Assembly: GCA_030681635.1 (NCBI GenBank) | Contig: JAUXRT010000349.1 | Coordinates: 1 to 17,762, forward strand | Source: Reyranella sp. | GTDB taxonomy: Bacteria; Pseudomonadota; Alphaproteobacteria; Reyranellales; Reyranellaceae | DNA length: 17,762 bases | Reading direction: 5' to 3' | Part shown: positions 13,305 to 17,762 of the stretch, piece after piece | Layout of the letters: each line of letters opens with the position of its first letter | Position numbering within the stretch: position 1 is the stretch's first letter | Translations under genes and position numbers: made by a program | Notes under the pieces: generated by a model | Database searches by the model: none | Seen by the model: the letters and a program-made list of their open reading frames with translations, nothing else | What the model was told of the DNA's origin: nothing

Positions 13305-14221
13305 CGCCGCCTGCCCGCCCGGGCAGCCGCTACACCGGCGACCTTCTGATGTTCGGCACGGCCATGCTGATGGGATCGAGCTATCCCTTCGCCAAGGACG
13401 TGCTGCAGGTGATGAGCCCTCTGCTCTACAGCGCGTCCCGCTACCTGGTGGCGGCCCTGTTCCTGTTCGCCGTCCTGGCGCTGATGCGGAAGCCCATGGC
13501 GTTGCCGCGGCGCGACTGGCTGCCGATGCTGCTGCTGTCGCTGGTGGGCGTCACCCTGTTCCAGGCCTGCTGGGGGCTCGCCATGGCCAGAAGCGCGCCC
13601 AGCGTCGGCTCGATCGTGATGACGACGACCACGGCCTTCGCCGCCATCCTGGCCTGGTTCGGCGGGCGGCGGCTCTCGGGGCTGGGCTGGGCCGGCATCG
13701 TGCTGGCTTTCGCGGGCGTGGTGCTGGTGGTGAACAATTCGCTCAGCGCCTTCACCCTCTCCTTCGGCAGCCTCGACGGCACCTTGCTCTGGATGCTCTC
13801 GGCCTTCGCCTGGGCGTTTTATGTCGAGCGGTGCGCGCCCTACAATCTCCGGCTCGGCGCGCTCCGGGTGATGGCCTGGACGACCCTGCTGGGCTCGCTG
13901 GTGCTGCTGCCGATTTCGCTCGTTTTCGACTCGCTCAGCGAGTTCGGACAGCTAACTGACCGGCTCCTGGGCTTCTGGATCTACACCGCCATCTTCCCCG
14001 TGGGCGTGGCTTTCCTGGGCCTGACGGCCGGGCTCGAGCGCCTCGGGGTGAGCCGGGTCATGGTCTACATGTATTTGATCCCGGTGGCCGGGGTGGGCCT
14101 GTCGGCGGCGTTTTTCGGCGATCCGCTGACCGCAGCCCGTGTGCTGGGCGGGCTGATCGTGCTGGCGGGCGTCATTCTGACGCGCGTCGCGCTCGACCGG
14201 GGCGCCCGCGTTCCTGTATGA
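13301..14221 (+). CDS. EamA/DMT-family transporter
   Basis: A 306-residue membrane protein of the drug/metabolite transporter superfamily with ten predicted hydrophobic segments arranged as two EamA repeats (about residues 12-145 and 155-300). It starts with GTG, overlapping the acyl-CoA dehydrogenase stop in a GTGA arrangement, which indicates translational coupling. EamA proteins export amino acids, small metabolites or drugs; no residue here defines the substrate. The gene ends eight bases before hisB. Confidence 0.9.
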   Translation: MTPPARPGSRYTGDLLMFGTAMLMGSSYPFAKDVLQVMSPLLYSASRYLVAALFLFAVLALMRKPMALPRRDWLPMLLLSLVGVTLFQACWGLAMARSAPSVGSIVMTTTTAFAAILAWFGGRRLSGLGWAGIVLAFAGVVLVVNNSLSAFTLSFGSLDGTLLWMLSAFAWAFYVERCAPYNLRLGALRVMAWTTLLGSLVLLPISLVFDSLSEFGQLTDRLLGFWIYTAIFPVGVAFLGLTAGLERLGVSRVMVYMYLIPVAGVGLSAAFFGDPLTAARVLGGLIVLAGVILTRVALDRGARVPV

Positions 14222-14228
14222 CCTTGCC

Positions 14229-14858
14229 ATGGCCACGACCCTCGAAACCCTAAAAACACCCGGCAGCGGTGGGCGGCGCGCGTCCGTCACCCGCGCCACC
14301 AAGGAGACCCGGATCTCCGCCGCCATCAATCTCGACGGCACCGGCGTCTACGACATCAAGACCGGCATCGGCTTCCTCGATCACATGCTGGAGCAGCTTT
14401 CGCGCCACAGCCTGATCGACATCACGCTGCGCGCCGAGGGCGACCTGCACATCGACTATCACCACACGACCGAGGATTCGGGCATCGTGCTGGGCGAGTG
14501 CCTGGCCAAGGCGCTGGGCGACCGCGCCGGCATCCGCCGCTATGGCAGCGCCGTGATCCCGATGGACGAGACGCTGACCGAGGTGGCGCTCGATGCCTCG
14601 AACCGGCCGTACCTGATCTGGAAGGTGAATTTCTCCAAGCCCAAGCTCGGCACCATGGACACCGAGCTGTTCAAGGAATTGTTCCAGGCCTTCGCCCAGC
14701 TGGGCGGGCTCACGCTGCATGTGTGGAACCACTACGGCGACAACAACCACCATATCGTCGAGAGCTGTTTCAAGGGCATCGCCCGCGCCCTCCGCGTGGC
14801 GGTCGAGATCGACCCGCGCCAGACGACCGCGGTGCCCAGCACCAAGGGCGTCCTCTAG
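14229..14858 (+). CDS. hisB: Imidazoleglycerol-phosphate dehydratase
   Basis: HisB catalyses the dehydration of imidazole glycerol phosphate to imidazole acetol phosphate in histidine synthesis. The 209-residue protein has all family signatures: G-F-L-D-H-M-L near residue 48, the metal-binding D-Y-H-H-T-T-E-D-S-G, and the second site N-N-H-H-I-V-E-S. It is the monofunctional type without a phosphatase domain. A Thr/Gly/Arg-rich N-terminal extension of about 20 residues precedes the conserved part (R-x-T-K-E-T-x-I), so an internal start is possible but none is in a good position. hisH follows after eight bases. Confidence 0.96.
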   Translation: MATTLETLKTPGSGGRRASVTRATKETRISAAINLDGTGVYDIKTGIGFLDHMLEQLSRHSLIDITLRAEGDLHIDYHHTTEDSGIVLGECLAKALGDRAGIRRYGSAVIPMDETLTEVALDASNRPYLIWKVNFSKPKLGTMDTELFKELFQAFAQLGGLTLHVWNHYGDNNHHIVESCFKGIARALRVAVEIDPRQTTAVPSTKGVL

Positions 14859-14866
14859 GCGACAGC

Positions 14867-15508
14867 ATGACCGTCGCCATCGTCGATTACGGCTCGGGCA
14901 ATCTCCGCTCCGCCGCCAAGGCTTTCGAGCGCGCCGCGCGCGAAGCGGGCACCCACGAGCGCGTGCTGGTGACGTCGAACCCACGCGAGGTGGCCGAGGC
15001 CGACCGCATCGTGCTGCCGGGCGTCGGCGCCTTCGCCGACTGCCGCGCCGGCCTCTACGCCGTGCCCGGCATGGTCGAGGCGCTGCAGCGGGAAGTCATC
15101 GAGCGCGCCAAACCGTTCCTGGGCATCTGCGTCGGCATGCAGTTGATGGCGACCCGTGGTGTCGAGTACGGCGTCCATGCCGGCCTCGACTGGATCACGG
15201 GTGATGTCGTGCGTATCGAACCCGGAAAAGATCATCTGAAAATCCCGCACATGGGCTGGAACGAGCTGCGCGCACTGAAGCCGCACGCGCTGCTCGACGG
15301 CATCGCCGAGCGCGACCACGCCTACTTCGTACATTCGTTCCAGCTTGCGGCGAGCCGGCCCGAGACGGTCCTGGGCATCGTCGACTATGGCGGGCCGATC
15401 ACGGCCATGGTCGGCCGCGACAATCTCGCCGGCACGCAGTTCCATCCCGAGAAGAGCCAAGCGACGGGGCTGCGCCTGATCGCCAACTTCCTGCGCTGGA
15501 AGCCCTAG
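14867..15508 (+). CDS. hisH: Imidazole glycerol phosphate synthase glutaminase subunit
   Basis: HisH hydrolyses glutamine and channels ammonia to HisF to form imidazole glycerol phosphate and AICAR. The 213-residue protein shows the class I glutaminase triad: nucleophile C88 in G-I-C-V-G-M-Q and H193/E195 in F-H-P-E-K-S. It starts with the typical V-A-I-V-D-Y-G-S-G-N-L. The start at 14867 gives the normal length; longer upstream frame overlaps hisB. hisA and hisF, which commonly follow in alphaproteobacteria, are not next here: the next gene is on the other strand, so the his operon is interrupted or ends here. Confidence 0.96.
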   Translation: MTVAIVDYGSGNLRSAAKAFERAAREAGTHERVLVTSNPREVAEADRIVLPGVGAFADCRAGLYAVPGMVEALQREVIERAKPFLGICVGMQLMATRGVEYGVHAGLDWITGDVVRIEPGKDHLKIPHMGWNELRALKPHALLDGIAERDHAYFVHSFQLAASRPETVLGIVDYGGPITAMVGRDNLAGTQFHPEKSQATGLRLIANFLRWKP

Positions 15509-15516
15509 CTCCCCGA

Positions 15517-15816
15517 TCAGCCCCTGGGCGGCAGGGTGAATTTGGCGCCAAGCAGCTTGCGTTCGAGCACGGGGATGGCTTGCGCGACCGTGTCTTGTTG
15601 CTTGCACTGTGCGAGTGCCACGCCGCCGACCACATCGGGGGTGACGGGTGTCCGGGGGCCGGTTTCCGACCGTCCGACATAGCGGATGTAGAGGTCGCTG
15701 AGAGCGGCACAGTACTGCATGTCGGCGTTGGGATAGCCGCCGAAGGGCTTCTGCTGGGCCTCTGCCACCGGCGACAAGGCCACGAAAGCGATCAGAAGCA
15801 GCGAAGTTCGCGACAT
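15517..15816 (-). CDS. Small secreted protein of unknown function
   Basis: A 99-residue protein beginning M-S-R-T-S-L-L-L-I-A-F-V-A-L with a signal peptide that ends near A-E-A-Q (about residue 20). The mature part has two cysteines (in M-Q-Y-C-A-A-L and A-Q-C-K-Q-Q) that could form a disulfide, and ends L-P-P-R-G. The start at 15816 has AGGGAA about ten bases upstream; an in-frame start at 15879 would put 21 residues before the signal peptide and is unlikely. It is convergent with hisH, eight bases apart. I do not recognise the family with certainty; the D-M-Q-Y-C-A-A-L-S-D-L-Y-x-R-Y-V pattern may be a useful search query. Confidence 0.75.
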   Translation of the reverse strand: MSRTSLLLIAFVALSPVAEAQQKPFGGYPNADMQYCAALSDLYIRYVGRSETGPRTPVTPDVVGGVALAQCKQQDTVAQAIPVLERKLLGAKFTLPPRG

Positions 15817-15921
15817 GACGAAAAGGTTCCCTCGGTTGAACGCAATTACAGGCAATCGGCGGGACTTGCGCCGCAGCAACCGGCATGACCTGATAGCCCC
15901 TCACGGGGCATGGAGTTCACC

Positions 15922-16200
15922 ATGGAAAATCGACCAATCGACCTCAGCCCCAACGAGGCGATCACCTTACGGCGCATCGCCTACGGCGTCACCAACCTCG
16001 ACAGCCTGCGGCCCGACGACATCGACCGCCTGAAGACGCTTTTGCTCGTCGAGGAACGGCGCAGCGGCATCGTGATGACCCAACTGGGCCGGAACCGCAT
16101 CGCGCAACTGCCGGCCCTGCGGCTGATCGTGACGCCCCAGGCCTTCGACGAACACGTCATCGCCTTCTCCCGCGTCATCCGCAGGATGCGCCTGCACTGA
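15922..16200 (+). CDS. Small hypothetical protein
   Basis: A 92-residue, mainly helical and charged protein without signal peptide or membrane segment. GGAG seven bases before the ATG at 15922 favours that start over the in-frame ATG at 15910. It shows the pattern L-S-P-N-E-A-I-T-L-R-R-I-A-Y-G and R-P-D-D-I-D-R-L near the middle, then R-S-G-I-V-M-T-Q-L-G-R, which could be a small regulatory or adaptor fold. I cannot assign a family. Codon use matches the flanking chromosomal genes, which supports it being real. Confidence 0.7.
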   Translation: MENRPIDLSPNEAITLRRIAYGVTNLDSLRPDDIDRLKTLLLVEERRSGIVMTQLGRNRIAQLPALRLIVTPQAFDEHVIAFSRVIRRMRLH

Positions 16201-16242
16201 GCGACTACCGCCGCGGTCGGCGGCGTGGGCTATAGTATCGCC

Positions 16243-16950
16243 GTGAACCCAAGACCAAACTGCTGGCGGGCCATGGTGCTGGTCGCGCTGGCCTTTGCCA
16301 GCCCCGCCGCCGCGCAGCACCAACAGCAGCATCACCGGGTACAGGCAACGCCCAACAACGACATCTGGCTCACCAACGCGGTCGGGATCGAGTACGCGAT
16401 CGACCAGCGATGGTCGTTCCATCTCGAGACACAGCTGCAGATCGACCGCGACATCACCCGCCTCCGCGATCTGCAGGTACGGCCGGGCTTCGAATACGCC
16501 TTCTCACCCCAATGGGCCGCAGCGGCCGGCTATGTGCAGTACCAGCGCTATCCGGCACCGCTGCGCACGACACGCGGCCCGTTCCAGGACCTCCTGCACC
16601 GCAGCAAGTTCGGCAAGATCAACTTCGCCGCCCGCTTGCGCGGCGAGGAACTGTTCTTCGAGAACACCGCCCTGCTGGTCCGGACGCGGATGCTCGCGGG
16701 CATCCGCATTCCGATCGGCGAGTCGCCCTGGGAATTCGCCTTCTCGGACGAGATATTCATCAATCTCAAGGTCGACGGCACCGGGCGCCAGGCCGGCCTG
16801 CACCAGAACCGGACTTACGTCGGCTTCGGCCGGCCGGTCGGCGAACACCTCAAGATGTCGGCCGGCTACGAGCTGGACACCTACGAGGCGCAGGGCATGT
16901 ACCGCAACGTGCATCAGATCCGGCTCGGCTTCGCCTACAGGCTCAACTGA
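16243..16950 (+). CDS. DUF2490-like outer-membrane beta-barrel protein
   Basis: A protein of about 235 residues with a signal peptide (hydrophobic M-V-L-V-A-L-A-F-A, cleavage after A-A-A-Q) followed by a Gln/His-rich stretch and then alternating beta-strand patterns such as D-I-W-L-T-N-A-V-G-I-E-Y and G-M-Y-R-N-V-H-Q-I-R-L-G-F-A-Y-R-L-N. The start W-S-F-H-L-E-T-Q-L and R-P-G-F-E-Y-A-F are characteristic of the DUF2490 group. The family is thought to lie in the outer membrane; its function is unknown. Start choice is uncertain: GTG at 16225 or 16243, or ATG at 16273, all in frame and without a strong ribosome-binding site. Its last eight bases overlap the convergent PqiA-like gene. Confidence 0.85.
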   Translation: MNPRPNCWRAMVLVALAFASPAAAQHQQQHHRVQATPNNDIWLTNAVGIEYAIDQRWSFHLETQLQIDRDITRLRDLQVRPGFEYAFSPQWAAAAGYVQYQRYPAPLRTTRGPFQDLLHRSKFGKINFAARLRGEELFFENTALLVRTRMLAGIRIPIGESPWEFAFSDEIFINLKVDGTGRQAGLHQNRTYVGFGRPVGEHLKMSAGYELDTYEAQGMYRNVHQIRLGFAYRLN

Positions 16951-17762
16951 CCGCCCTGCTTTTCGCCAGAGGCCATAGCGCGGTCGCCCGCCGCAGGGTG
17001 TAGGGGCGATGGGCATTGCGCTGGGCCGCATCCCACATCAGGCGCGGATCGAAGGCTTCGGCCGCGAAGATGGTGATGAAGACCACGGCGCAGAAGGCGA
17101 GCGCGCCCATGCCGGGCTCGATGGTCACCACCCGGCCGAACTGGACCAGCGCACCCAGCAGCGATTCCATGAAGATGTCGACCATCGACCAGCGTCCGAT
17201 CCAGGCGACGATGTAGTAGAGCGTCGTGCGCTGGCGCAGCAGCACGGCAGCACCGGCCTGGGTCGTCACGCCCATGGTGGCGCCCAGCATGACGGCGAGG
17301 CCGATCAGCTTGAACATCGGCACCATGATGCTGGCGAAGAAGACCAGCAGCGCCAGCGGATACATCTTGGAGTCGAGCAGTTCCTCGACGCCGCCCAGGA
17401 TGGTGCTGGGCTGGCCGGCGCCGCCCTGCATCACGGTGAGCACGGGATAGACGTTGGCCGGGATGTAGAGGACTGCGCCCGCGATCACCAGGGCCCAGGT
17501 GCGGCTGAGGCTGTTGGGCTTGCGTTCGTGCAGCGCCGCACCACAACGCGGACATCGGTGATCGCCGTCGGAAGGCACGGAGACCAGGCCGCAGCTCTCG
17601 CAGCCCACGGCACCCGGCCGGAAGTCGAGGAGCGGTGCGTCGGCGACAGGCCCCGACACAGGGGCCGGCATCGGCGCATGGGTCTGGCCGCGCCGCTCGA
17701 TTGCCTCCCACACGGCATGGGGATCGAGCGAGGTCTCGGCCCAGACGATGACGATGGAATAG
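16943..17762 (-). CDS. PqiA-like inner-membrane protein, 5' end outside the window
   Basis: The frame is open to the window edge, so this is a partial gene of at least 272 codons. The visible part is a complete paraquat-inducible protein A domain: a zinc-ribbon-like C-x2-C (C-E-S-C) and C-x2-C (C-P-R-C), then four hydrophobic segments including A-L-V-I-A-G-A-V-L-Y-I-P-A-N and I-V-A-W-I-G-R-W-S-M-V-D-I-F, ending in F-D-P-R-L-M-W-D. Just upstream, at the edge, S-L-D-P-H-A-V-W-E-A-I-E-R has the same pattern as that domain end. This suggests a first PqiA domain precedes it, as in two-domain PqiA/YebS proteins. PqiA-type proteins act with MCE proteins in lipid transport between membranes. A GTG at 17713 is unlikely to be the true start. 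Confidence 0.88.
   Translation of the reverse strand, partial: YSIVIVWAETSLDPHAVWEAIERRGQTHAPMPAPVSGPVADAPLLDFRPGAVGCESCGLVSVPSDGDHRCPRCGAALHERKPNSLSRTWALVIAGAVLYIPANVYPVLTVMQGGAGQPSTILGGVEELLDSKMYPLALLVFFASIMVPMFKLIGLAVMLGATMGVTTQAGAAVLLRQRTTLYYIVAWIGRWSMVDIFMESLLGALVQFGRVVTIEPGMGALAFCAVVFITIFAAEAFDPRLMWDAAQRNAHRPYTLRRATALWPLAKSRAVS

Overview
The window is GC-rich DNA with strong G/C preference at third codon positions, dense head-to-tail genes, a hisB-hisH pair and alphaproteobacterial-looking protein families. It most likely comes from an alphaproteobacterium of the Rhizobiales/Rhodospirillales type; the genus cannot be fixed from the sequence.

Layout. (1) 1-2226: end of an unidentified gene, then an OmpR-type response regulator and its histidine kinase, split by an elaborate palindromic repeat at 853-962. 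(2) 2250-10137: an accessory, somewhat less GC-rich transport and metabolism cluster. A MocR-like regulator, a HAD phosphatase and a sugar/glycerophosphodiester-type solute-binding protein lie on the minus strand. Two permeases, a GpdQ-like phosphodiesterase, a MalK/UgpC-like ATPase and a lumazine synthase form a tight plus-strand operon. The binding protein, transporter, phosphodiesterase and phosphatase look like an uptake-and-dephosphorylation route for a phosphodiester; the lumazine synthase is an unexpected member. (3) 10079-11700: a zone of gene debris and small elements. It holds a fragment of a second histidine kinase, the C-terminal half of a tyrosine-phosphatase-like protein, a nested palindrome, a peroxiredoxin-like gene, a decayed phage terminase remnant, an orphan terminator and 13-bp tandem repeats. 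(4) 11707-17762: ordinary chromosomal genes: a small membrane protein, an acyl-CoA dehydrogenase, an EamA transporter, hisB, hisH, two small unknown proteins, a DUF2490-like outer-membrane protein and the second domain of a PqiA-like protein cut by the window edge.

The most striking observation is the peroxiredoxin-like gene at 10709-11125 (minus). It has a strong ribosome-binding site and one open frame interrupted by a single TGA. That TGA sits exactly where the peroxidatic cysteine belongs (S-x-x-U). It is followed by a hairpin with a GGU loop at nearly the same distance as in the E. coli fdhF SECIS. This is a candidate selenoprotein, although a Cys-to-stop mutation in a decaying region is the competing explanation. 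Second is the MocR-like regulator, whose aminotransferase domain has lost both the PLP-binding lysine (Arg) and the pyridine-binding aspartate (Ser). Repeated CTAGTRCAAT sites flank its gene and are plausible operators for both halves of the cluster.
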